This document shows, piece by piece, positions 7,797-15,151 of a DNA stretch of 46,908 nucleotides. The position numbers and the translations under genes were made by a program. This DNA comes from an uncultured Eubacteriaceae bacterium (lineage in GTDB: Bacteria; Bacillota; Clostridia; Eubacteriales; Eubacteriaceae). The notes under the pieces were generated by a model, which saw only the letters and a program-made list of their open reading frames with translations, searched no databases and was not told the DNA's origin. The stretch lies in contig CALMRA010000073.1 of assembly GCA_937872065.1 (NCBI GenBank), positions 1-46,908 on the forward strand. Reading direction: 5' to 3'. The first letter of the stretch is position 1, and the number at the start of each line of letters is the position of its first letter.

Positions 7797-8646
7797 ATTG
7801 AGCGGTATCCGTACTCAGTTCCTGCTGTTCTTCTGCTTTCTTCGCAGCTCCGTTTTTTTCGGCTGCCAGCGTTTTTCTTCCGTTGGCATCGGCCGCGATC
7901 CTTGCGACGAGAGATCTCGGCAGAAAACGGATGCCGAACGCGGCAAGCTTTGCCGCGGCCCCGTGGATTCTGACCGGCCGTTTGTGGCGGATGGTCCAGA
8001 AGGCGTCTGCCGCGACGGATTCCGGCGCTGCGGGTTTCATTCCGTGAAAACCCTCCGTCAGAGAAGCCGCTTCGTTGAATCCGGTCGAAACAGGTCCCGG
8101 ACACAGAGCGGATACGCTCACGCCCGTTCCTTTAAGCTCTTCGTTAAGGGACTGAGAAAACGAGAGAACGAAAGCCTTCGTCGCGTAATACACCGACATA
8201 TAGGGACCCGAATACATGATGCCGGCGATCGAAGCGATGTTCAGGATGCTTCCCGAACGCGCTGCCGTCATTTCTCTGCCGAAGACGTAGCTCATCTGCA
8301 TCAGCGCGACGATGTTCAGCTCGATCATCCTTCGCTGCTTGTCCCAGTCGGAGTCGAGGAAGGCCGCCCGGTCCCCGAATCCGGCGTTGTTGATCAGCAC
8401 GTCTATGGGGATCCTGCGCTTTTTCAGCTCATCCGCAAGCCTGACCGCTTCGTCGGGAAGCGTCAGGTCCGCCGGTACTGTGGTAACGGTCACACCGTAT
8501 TTATTTTCAAGCTCACGTTTGATTTCGTCGAGCTTTCGTTCTGTCCTGGCGACGAGAACAAGGTTATAGCCGTGCTCCGCGAACACGACTGCACAGGCTC
8601 TTCCGATTCCGCCGGAAGCTCCGGTTATCAAGGCTGTCTGTTTCAT
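7795..8646 (-). CDS. Short-chain dehydrogenase/reductase
   Basis: NAD(P)-dependent oxidoreductase of the classical SDR family, 283 residues. Seen: the cofactor-binding TGASGGIG at residues 8-15, NNAG at 86-89, and the catalytic set N111, S139, Y153 and K157 (YYATK). An Arg at the end of strand two (LVARTERKL) suggests preference for NADPH. The C-terminal tail of about 30 residues is rich in Lys, Ala and Glu. The protein resembles DltE/YqjQ-type dehydrogenases of unknown substrate. Start at 8646 has AAAGGA seven bases upstream; an in-frame ATG six codons earlier overlaps that site. Divergent from the EFR1-type gene; each has its own promoter. Confidence 0.88.
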   Translation of the reverse strand: MKQTALITGASGGIGRACAVVFAEHGYNLVLVARTERKLDEIKRELENKYGVTVTTVPADLTLPDEAVRLADELKKRRIPIDVLINNAGFGDRAAFLDSDWDKQRRMIELNIVALMQMSYVFGREMTAARSGSILNIASIAGIMYSGPYMSVYYATKAFVLSFSQSLNEELKGTGVSVSALCPGPVSTGFNEAASLTEGFHGMKPAAPESVAADAFWTIRHKRPVRIHGAAAKLAAFGIRFLPRSLVARIAADANGRKTLAAEKNGAAKKAEEQQELSTDTAQ

Positions 8647-8667
8647 TCTATTATCCTTTCTCAATCC

Positions 8668-8696
8668 ATTATAACGCTTAGAATATACCCTGTCGG
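8668..8696 (-). promoter_or_regulatory. Promoter of the short-chain dehydrogenase gene
   Basis: On the minus strand: -35 CCGACA (8691-8696), 17-base spacer and perfect -10 TATAAT (8668-8673). Confidence 0.65.
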
Positions 8697-8787
8697 GACC
8701 AAATCAGCTGCCGCTGAATCGGTCAGTCAGAATCTTAGCTCCCTTTTCTGTTGAAAAAGATTCGGAAATATCTTCAGAGGGTATCAG

Positions 8788-8816
8788 TTTACCTGCTGTC
8801 TGTTATAAAATAGAAT
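8788..8816 (+). promoter_or_regulatory. Promoter of the EFR1-type gene
   Basis: -35 TTTACC (8788-8793), 17-base spacer, -10 TAGAAT (8811-8816). An inverted repeat GAATCTT (8730-8736)/AAGATTC (8757-8763) lies upstream. Confidence 0.55.
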
Positions 8817-8864
8817 CAGATTAAATATACTCTGGGGCAGTATGGCCCGCGATATGGTGAGTCG

Positions 8865-9626
8865 ATGACAAAATATAAAATCATGTTCAGCCCGACGGGC
8901 GGAACAAAAAAAGTACTGGATATTATGACCGATTACTGGAACGACGATGTTGTTGAAATCGATCTGTGCGATCCGAATTTCGATTTCTCCTCAGTAAAAC
9001 CGGGTCCTGAGGACTCGGTGATGATCGCCGTTCCGTCGTTCGGAGGACGGGCGCCGGAATGCGCGATGGAACGCCTGAGTCAGATTCAGGCGGATAAGAC
9101 GCCTACGGTTCTGATCACGGTATACGGCAACAGAGCTTACGAAGATACGCTGCTGGAGCTGAAAACGACTGCGGAAAAAGCCGGCTTCATGCCGCTGGCA
9201 GCGGTCGCGGCAGTCGCTCAGCATTCGATCGTTCCAAAATTCGGCGAGGGGAGACCCGATGCCGAAGACCGGAAGGAGCTGCTGGATTTCTGCGAGAAGA
9301 TCCAGGCGGCCAGAATCATCGGAATTCCGCATTTTCTGAAGGTTCCGGGAACATATCCGTATAAAGAATTTAAGGGTCTCTCGTTCCATCCTGCCGCAGG
9401 CAAGGAGTGTACGAAATGCGGTCTGTGCGCCCGGAGCTGCCCTGTCGGGGCGATACCGGAGGATGATCCGTCGCAGACCGACCGAAAGGCCTGCATCACC
9501 TGTATGCGCTGCGTTTCGATCTGTCCTGTTCAGGCCAGAGGGCTCAGCAGACTTGAAAAATTCGTGGCCGAGACGGGGCTGAAGAAAGCCTGTTCAGGAC
9601 GCAAGCCCAACGAGCTGTTTCTCTGA
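8865..9626 (+). CDS. EFR1-type flavodoxin/ferredoxin fusion protein
   Basis: Electron-transfer protein of 253 residues joining an N-terminal flavodoxin-like domain to a C-terminal bacterial ferredoxin domain. Seen: the FMN phosphate loop near the N-terminus (FSPTGGTKK), the second flavodoxin loop VPSFGGRAPECA and VTVYGNRAYED, then two CxxCxxCxxxC clusters, C182/C185/C188/C192 and C210/C213/C216/C220, which would carry two 4Fe-4S clusters. Family knowledge: EFR1-type proteins occur in anaerobes; their partners are largely unknown. Cytoplasmic, no signal peptide. The ribosome binding site is poor (GGTGAG). Own promoter, and a strong terminator after it, so it is monocistronic and its redox partner is not indicated by its neighbours. 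Confidence 0.88.
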   Translation: MTKYKIMFSPTGGTKKVLDIMTDYWNDDVVEIDLCDPNFDFSSVKPGPEDSVMIAVPSFGGRAPECAMERLSQIQADKTPTVLITVYGNRAYEDTLLELKTTAEKAGFMPLAAVAAVAQHSIVPKFGEGRPDAEDRKELLDFCEKIQAARIIGIPHFLKVPGTYPYKEFKGLSFHPAAGKECTKCGLCARSCPVGAIPEDDPSQTDRKACITCMRCVSICPVQARGLSRLEKFVAETGLKKACSGRKPNELFL

Positions 9627-9694
9627 ACTGAAACCGGTACGATCCCGCGGTATTCCTGTGAGCCGGAAAGTACAGCGTGTAAAGCAGAAAACCG

Positions 9695-9735
9695 GGCAAT
9701 AAAAAAAGACGGAGCTTCCGTCTTTTTTTATTGCC
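9695..9735. terminator. Bidirectional terminator, 19-bp perfect stem
   Basis: 9695-9713 pairs perfectly with 9717-9735 around GCT. The seven A and seven T flanking AGACGGA make it work for both the EFR1-type gene and the minus-strand operon ending at 9765. Confidence 0.92.
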
Positions 9736-9764
9736 ATGATTAAATTCGATTAAATTCCGAAGTC

Positions 9765-11969
9765 TCAGACATTGACGCCGAAGAGCTTCAGAAGCTTCTG
9801 CCATACGTTGAGTTCTGCAGTCTGTTCGGTTGATACTGTCTTCGTTTCCGGTACCTTGATTTCTTCCGTCTTGATTACGAACTGGACGGAATCAACGTTT
9901 CCGTTCTTCGAAGATGTGAACGAAGGCGTACCTTCATCGGAGTCGGAGGATCCCAGCAGTCCGGACAGCTTATCGGTGACGGTTGTCATCGCCTGATCCG
10001 TTTCGGTCTGCAGCGTCTGGGTGCCGTCGGAGAGCTCTGTCGTACCGCTGTTCAGCTCCGACAGTCCGTCCGACAGCTCGTCAGCCCCGTCTGCTGCGGA
10101 AGCGCTGCCTGCAGCCAGCGTCTTGGCGCCTGAAGCCAGAGTGCCGGTTCCGGATGACAGTGATGATGCGCCGTCTGCCAGCGAGGCGGTTCCCGCATAC
10201 AGGGTCTGCGCGCCGGATGACAGGGTTCCCGTACCGAGGGCGAGAGTCTGAGCGCCTGTCTTCACATCGTCCGCGCCCTGTACAAGCTTAGCGGCTCCAT
10301 CCTTCAGATCGGCAACGCCCTGGGTATATGAACCGATGCCCGCGTCGAGCGTTCCGTACTGGTCCGCCAGCTGATCGACTCCGGCGGCCAGCGTGGCGAC
10401 CTGATCCGCAAGAGCCGTTACGCCCGCGTTGAACTGTGTGTAGCTTGTGTCCAGCTGACTCAGTCCGCCGGACAGGCCGGCGATGCCGGAGGCAGCCGTA
10501 TCCAGATACTGGCCCGAACCGTCGAGAGCGTCCGCATTCTTGTTCAGCAGATCCCGGGTGCTCTGCAGCGAATCGATCTGAGACTGAACCTGGGCAGCCT
10601 GTTCCGTCTGTCCCGCTGCAGTCAGCACATCATACTGAGCCTGCAGCGTATCGATCGAATCCTGGAGAGAGTCTCCCGCATTCCGGTCGGCCGCTGCGAG
10701 GGTCGTCATATTATTTCTTAAGCCTGTATATTGATCGCCGGTAAATGCGGCGTTGAGCTGAGAAGCGCTGCCGCTGAGCGTCGAGATGCCGGCCGCGATC
10801 TGATTCGAGGAGTCGGTCAGGGTCTGAACGGAGCCGCCTTCCTGAGCGGCTTCGTCGAGCTGCGCACGCATTGCTGCAAGAGCCGCTTTGACCTGGGCAG
10901 AACCGTCTGTCAGGTTCTGAGACTGGGAATCAAGCTCGTCGATTCCGGCCTGCGCCTGCGCAATCCCCGCTTCAAGCCCGGAAGCGCCGCCATACAGCTG
11001 CTGTGCGCCTGCTGCGGCAGAAATAGCGCCCGTACTGAGCGAGGCCGCTCCGCTGCTGACGGAAGCTGCGCCGCTGCTTACCGACTGTGCTCCCGATGCC
11101 GCGCTGTCTGCCCCCGTACTCAGGGAAGAGGCGCCGTCTGCGACGGAACGCGTTCCGCTGCTCAGGGAAGAAGCGCCCGAGGCTGCTGAAGCTGCCGCGC
11201 TGTCGAGGCTCTGGGCGCCCTCGTTGAGTTCGTCGATTCCGTCTACGAGAGCGTCGGCCTGATCCTTGATTTCATCCGTGTCGACCCCGAGATCCAGGTT
11301 GAGCTTGACGCCCGCGATGGTCACCGCGCCCATTTCAAAATCTGTCACATCGGCTGTGATTTCCGTATCGATGCCCTGGCCAGGCAGGATGATGTAGCTG
11401 ATCTGCTTGTCGCTGCCGCTGTTGGCGACCGTTCCTCCGGAAGCCGTAAGATTCTGAGTCTTTTCCGCATCGAGCTTGAAGGTCGCCTCAAGCGCGTAAT
11501 TGTCGTAATAGTCGTTTGTGCAGTACTGGTTTTTCGTTACGACAAATTTGATCGTCACCTTTCCGGTCTGTCCGGCAATCGTCGCGGAATTGTATTCCTG
11601 TCCGTCAAGATAATAGCGGATCGAGATATTCCACGGGATCTGAGCGTTGACCATCGTTCCCTGGTAATAGACTTTTTCAGCATCCGTCGAGAAGGTGATC
11701 GTGTCGCCGTTTTTGTCGAGGGCGTCGTCCGTCGTCAGCATCTTGACGTCCGTATAACTGCCGTAATCGGTATGCGAACCGCTGCCGAAGATATTGACCG
11801 CGTTGACATTTTTGATCATGCCGGCCGCATTTGTCATCGCGTAGATGACTTCTTCTTTCGATGTCGTACTGTCCGAATCCGCCGCCGAGACCGGCAGGCA
11901 GATTCCGAATACCATTAGGACTGTCAGGAGGCAGGCAGTCATCCGCGCTGCGTTGTTTTTAACTTTCAT
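9765..11969 (-). CDS. Secreted X-X-X-Leu-X-X-Gly heptad-repeat protein
   Basis: Exported protein of 734 residues. Seen: a signal peptide (basic MKVKNNAAR, hydrophobic LLTVLMVFGICL, likely cleavage after VSA at residue 29), a beta-rich domain to about residue 235, then some 400 residues of degenerate heptads in which Gly or Ala and Leu/Ser recur every seven positions (SLSSGTRSVADGASSLSTGA), interrupted by a Gln-rich helical part (SLQDSIDTLQAQYDVL). The repeat type is known as the X-X-X-Leu-X-X-Gly heptad, found in YhgE/Pip-like proteins and beside or inside MMPL exporters. Unlike YhgE, I see no C-terminal membrane segments and no LPxTG; the end is a short amphipathic helix. It is second in an operon, 59 bases after the MMPL exporter. 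Inference: a long extracellular rod working with that exporter. Function otherwise unknown. Confidence 0.85.
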   Translation of the reverse strand: MKVKNNAARMTACLLTVLMVFGICLPVSAADSDSTTSKEEVIYAMTNAAGMIKNVNAVNIFGSGSHTDYGSYTDVKMLTTDDALDKNGDTITFSTDAEKVYYQGTMVNAQIPWNISIRYYLDGQEYNSATIAGQTGKVTIKFVVTKNQYCTNDYYDNYALEATFKLDAEKTQNLTASGGTVANSGSDKQISYIILPGQGIDTEITADVTDFEMGAVTIAGVKLNLDLGVDTDEIKDQADALVDGIDELNEGAQSLDSAAASAASGASSLSSGTRSVADGASSLSTGADSAASGAQSVSSGAASVSSGAASLSTGAISAAAGAQQLYGGASGLEAGIAQAQAGIDELDSQSQNLTDGSAQVKAALAAMRAQLDEAAQEGGSVQTLTDSSNQIAAGISTLSGSASQLNAAFTGDQYTGLRNNMTTLAAADRNAGDSLQDSIDTLQAQYDVLTAAGQTEQAAQVQSQIDSLQSTRDLLNKNADALDGSGQYLDTAASGIAGLSGGLSQLDTSYTQFNAGVTALADQVATLAAGVDQLADQYGTLDAGIGSYTQGVADLKDGAAKLVQGADDVKTGAQTLALGTGTLSSGAQTLYAGTASLADGASSLSSGTGTLASGAKTLAAGSASAADGADELSDGLSELNSGTTELSDGTQTLQTETDQAMTTVTDKLSGLLGSSDSDEGTPSFTSSKNGNVDSVQFVIKTEEIKVPETKTVSTEQTAELNVWQKLLKLFGVNV

Positions 11970-12028
11970 GTATGTTCTTTCTATCTGAATTTCAGGCTGT
12001 TATATATCCGAATGATCCGGCGGGCAGA

Positions 12029-14176
12029 TCAGGATTCTTCTGATGATCTGATTTCCTGAACTCTCGCCTTGAGATGACGTTTGAGCTTCTGGTGATTTTC
12101 ATGGATACGCTCTTTGCGTCTGTTCTTGCCGATCCGTGTCTTTTCCTGAAGACCGTCCGTCAGGTACAGAAGACCCGGCAGGACGAACATGACGACGCAC
12201 AGCGAACACAGCGTGCCGATTCCGAGGAAGTAGCCGAGCTGAGAGATCAGACCGTGAGTCGACAGCATTCCGAGCAGGAAGCCGACGACGGTCAGGACAG
12301 AGGCGGAGGTCAGGATCGATACGGAGCAGGATGTGACTGTCTCGACGATCGAACGGCGTCTTCCGTACTGCTCGCGGTATTCGCTGTAGCGGTCCGAGAA
12401 CAGGATCGCGTAGTCGACCGTCGCCCCGAGCTGTATCGAGCTGATGATCAGGTAGGCGATATAGAAGACGTGCTGTCCGGTAAAGTACGGGACAGACAGG
12501 TTTATCCAGATCGCGGTTTCGATCCCGAGAACCAGGATTACAGGCAGGGTAACTGACTTCATCGTCAGCAGCAGGACCAGGAATACGGCTGCGATCGCAA
12601 CGAGGTTGACCTTGGCGGTATCCGCAGTGATCGTATCCATCAGGTCATAGGCGCTGACGCCTTCGCCTGCGAGATACCAGGTATCCGGATAGTATTCCTG
12701 AGCGTCGGCTCTGATTTCACGGACCAGATCGAAGGTTTCGTCGCCTTCCAGATCCGCTTCGACCGAGATGACCATCCGGCTGTAATTGTCGGATTCGAGC
12801 TGAGAGAGCTGATCCGCTTCCAGATAGGTATCCGGAACCTCAGGCCCTGCAAGATCCACATAGGAGATCACGCTCTTAACCTGAGGCAGCTCCTGGAGTT
12901 TATCCGAGAGCTCCTTTTCCTTCGCCGTATCGCCCCGCGGAACCATCATCACGTAGGTGTCGCCTTTGCCGAACACGTCCTCTATCTCCTCAATATCCTG
13001 TCCAAGCTGCGTCTCCGGACCGAAGAGATGACTCGCCCCGTAGTAAAACGAGTTCGAATTCGAAGCCAGATAAGCCGGAACGATCAGGAACAGGAAGATT
13101 ACGGAAACGGGAACCATGATTTTGATGATCAGCTCTCCGAATTTCCTGAAGCTCGGCACGAACCGGCGGTGGCGCGTTTTCTGAATAAGCGGGTAGGAGG
13201 CGAGGATCAGACCGGGCATAAAGAAGAATACCGTGAGCAGGCTGATGCCGACGCCTTTAGCCAGAGCCAGGCCGAGATCGGGTCCGATCCGGAAACGCAT
13301 CAGAACCAGCGCGAGAAATCCGATTACCGTCGTCATGCCGCTGGCCAGGATGGAGGATGAGGATTTCGTCAACGCGTCCACCATCGCTTCCTTCGGATCT
13401 TTGATGGTTTTTGTCGTTTCGAGAAAACGATGGAACAGGAAGACCGAATAGTCGAGAGAGACCGCAAGCTGCAGGATACTTCCCGCGGCGTTCGTGACGA
13501 ACGAGATCTCGCCGAAAATAATATTCGTCCCCATATTAATAATTACGGCCGTTCCGAGACCCAGCAGGATTACGACAGGTTCGAGCCACGAAGTCGTCGT
13601 GACGGTCAGAACCAGCAGAACGAACAGGACCGCGTAGACGGAGATCTTTGCGACTTCGCTGACAGTGCTCGTTGTCGCCACTGCAGTCGATACGGCTGAT
13701 CCTGACATCGCGTTGTCGTCTCCGATCAGCTCGCGGATATCCTCGACAGCTTCGAGACGCTTGTCCTCTGAAATTGATACGGAAAACAATGCGTTTCCGT
13801 CTTTATAGTAGGTTTCTACCGTATCGGTATCGAGGGTTTCGATCGGTACCGTCGTCGACGACGCATCGTCAAGCCAGGTCACGTCGGTCACGCCGTCTAT
13901 CGCTTCAAGCTCGGACTTGTACGTCAACGCATCTGCGATCGAGACGTTTTTGATCATGACCCGGGCGTTTGGGATCGAACCGTCGAACTCCTCATCCATT
14001 TTATTAAGCGAAACGGTCGAGCTGCTGTCCTCGGGCAGGTAGTCCGTAACATCGTAGTCGACAGCGACGAAGTTCTGCAGTACGGCGCAGATCAGGGCGG
14101 CTGCGATAAAGATGACCATCAGCAGCTTGCGATGATCGACCACCTGCTGGAAAAATTTCTTTTTTTTCTTCTTCAT
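12029..14176 (-). CDS. MMPL/RND family exporter
   Basis: Large membrane transporter, 715 residues, with the two-fold RND layout: a lysine-rich start, TM1 (LLMVIFIAAALICAVL), an extracellular domain, five membrane helices, then the same pattern again. Seen: the proton-relay-type motifs in each half, AVSLDYSVFLFHRF and GATVDYAILFSDRY, with the Asp-Tyr pair of MMPL proteins, followed by a basic cytoplasmic tail. Family knowledge: MMPL proteins are proton-driven exporters of lipids, siderophores or peptides in the cytoplasmic membrane. It heads an operon with the heptad-repeat protein; in several relatives the heptad segment is part of the MMPL extracellular loop, here it is a separate protein. 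AAAGGAG lies upstream of the ATG. A TetR-type gene is divergent and is the likely regulator. Substrate unknown. Confidence 0.92.
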   Translation of the reverse strand: MKKKKKKFFQQVVDHRKLLMVIFIAAALICAVLQNFVAVDYDVTDYLPEDSSSTVSLNKMDEEFDGSIPNARVMIKNVSIADALTYKSELEAIDGVTDVTWLDDASSTTVPIETLDTDTVETYYKDGNALFSVSISEDKRLEAVEDIRELIGDDNAMSGSAVSTAVATTSTVSEVAKISVYAVLFVLLVLTVTTTSWLEPVVILLGLGTAVIINMGTNIIFGEISFVTNAAGSILQLAVSLDYSVFLFHRFLETTKTIKDPKEAMVDALTKSSSSILASGMTTVIGFLALVLMRFRIGPDLGLALAKGVGISLLTVFFFMPGLILASYPLIQKTRHRRFVPSFRKFGELIIKIMVPVSVIFLFLIVPAYLASNSNSFYYGASHLFGPETQLGQDIEEIEDVFGKGDTYVMMVPRGDTAKEKELSDKLQELPQVKSVISYVDLAGPEVPDTYLEADQLSQLESDNYSRMVISVEADLEGDETFDLVREIRADAQEYYPDTWYLAGEGVSAYDLMDTITADTAKVNLVAIAAVFLVLLLTMKSVTLPVILVLGIETAIWINLSVPYFTGQHVFYIAYLIISSIQLGATVDYAILFSDRYSEYREQYGRRRSIVETVTSCSVSILTSASVLTVVGFLLGMLSTHGLISQLGYFLGIGTLCSLCVVMFVLPGLLYLTDGLQEKTRIGKNRRKERIHENHQKLKRHLKARVQEIRSSEES

Positions 14177-14341
14177 AGATCTCCTTTTGTTATATTAGAG
14201 CGGCACGATTCCGGCAGGCGGAATTCGCATAAAGACAGGCCGCGTTTTATCCTTGTGTATTTTACTGAATTAACTGATATTATGAAACGGACATAAACTG
14301 CCCACATGGGTGAAATCCGGACAAATAGGGTAAGATTGGCG

Positions 14342-14388
14342 GTCAAATTAGGCAACATTGAGTCAAATTATCAACGTTTTCAAACGTT
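14342..14388. promoter_or_regulatory. Candidate operator region between the exporter operon and tetR-type gene
   Basis: A perfect 16-bp palindrome AACGTTT-TC-AAACGTT at 14373-14388 fits a TetR-family operator in size and symmetry and sits 24 bases before the regulator's start. Just upstream are two copies of GTCAAATTA (14342-14350 and 14362-14370) exactly 20 bases apart. I could not place confident -10/-35 boxes for either gene in this 236-base gap. Confidence 0.5.
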
Positions 14389-14412
14389 TTAGTAACAAAT
14401 AGAGGAGTAATG

Positions 14413-14994
14413 ATGGAATACAAGGTGACGTCGAATAATACGAAAAGAACGCTTGCAGCCTCGCTGAAGAAATTTATGGAGAAAAAACCGCTCTCAAAGA
14501 TCACGGTCAGCGAGATTGTTCAGGACTGCGGATTAAACAGAAAGACGTTTTACTACCATTTTGAAGATATTTACGATCTGCTCAAATGGATGCTCGATCA
14601 GGAAGCTGTGGAGGTCGTCAGAAACTTCGATCTGTTCACCGAATACGAGGAAGCGATCCGGTTCGTCATCGATTACGTGGACCGCAACAGCCATATTTTG
14701 AACTGTGCGCTGGATACGGTGGGGCGCCACCAGCTCAAGCAGTTTTTCTACAACGATTTTATCGGGATTATGCACGATATCGTCGTTCATATCGAAGAGG
14801 TGCTGGAGTACAGACTAGACGATTCCTTCCGCGATTTCCTGTGTTCATTCTATACGGAAGCGGTCGCGGGCTCGCTGATCACGCTGTTTGAAGAGGGAGA
14901 GCAGCAGCAGCGCGACGTCCTCGTCGACGAGATCGCCTGTATCTTCAGATCCTCCCTTCCGGCGGTGATCCAGGACGCGGGTACTCCGGTCTGA
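14413..14994 (+). CDS. TetR/AcrR family transcriptional regulator
   Basis: DNA-binding regulator of about 193 residues. Seen: an N-terminal three-helix TetR domain with TKRTLAASLKKFMEKKPL, then the helix-turn-helix ITVSEIVQDCGLNRKTFYYHF at roughly residues 30-50, whose NRKTFYYHF ending is the family hallmark; the remaining C-terminal ligand and dimer domain is helical and acidic and looks like the DhaS/TetR_C group. The second of two adjacent ATGs (14413) is preferred because GAGGAG lies five bases upstream; 14410 is only two bases away from it. It is divergent from the MMPL/heptad operon, the classic arrangement for a local repressor of an exporter. The effector is unknown. Confidence 0.9.
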   Translation: MEYKVTSNNTKRTLAASLKKFMEKKPLSKITVSEIVQDCGLNRKTFYYHFEDIYDLLKWMLDQEAVEVVRNFDLFTEYEEAIRFVIDYVDRNSHILNCALDTVGRHQLKQFFYNDFIGIMHDIVVHIEEVLEYRLDDSFRDFLCSFYTEAVAGSLITLFEEGEQQQRDVLVDEIACIFRSSLPAVIQDAGTPV

Positions 14995-15101
14995 TTATCT
15001 GCCGGAACGGCGGGGAACGTTCAGAGTAAACCGTATTTTATTATCGAAATTTTTAAAAAAGTAAGTCTTATTATCCTGTGAAAACGAAAAAAAGCCTGAG
15101 T

Positions 15102-15129
15102 TTTACTGAATATGACTCCGGTATAGACT
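15102..15129 (+). promoter_or_regulatory. Possible promoter of the PTS operon
   Basis: TTTACT at 15102-15107, 16-base spacer, TAGACT at 15124-15129. Each matches consensus at four of six positions; weak but well placed, 23 bases before the regulator's start. No antiterminator-type (RAT) hairpin is evident in the leader. Confidence 0.3.
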
Positions 15130-15151
15130 GTAATCAGCGAAAGGAGAACAA

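Noticed and set aside
10021-11189. Plus-strand open frames within the heptad-repeat gene
   Set aside because: They follow from the repetitive, GC-rich coding sequence of the real gene on the minus strand, which has a signal peptide and regular heptads.
14342-14357. CtsR-like heptads (GGTCAAA) in the exporter/TetR gap
   Set aside because: The first heptad fits but the second position (GGCAACA after three bases) matches poorly, and no chaperone or protease gene is adjacent.
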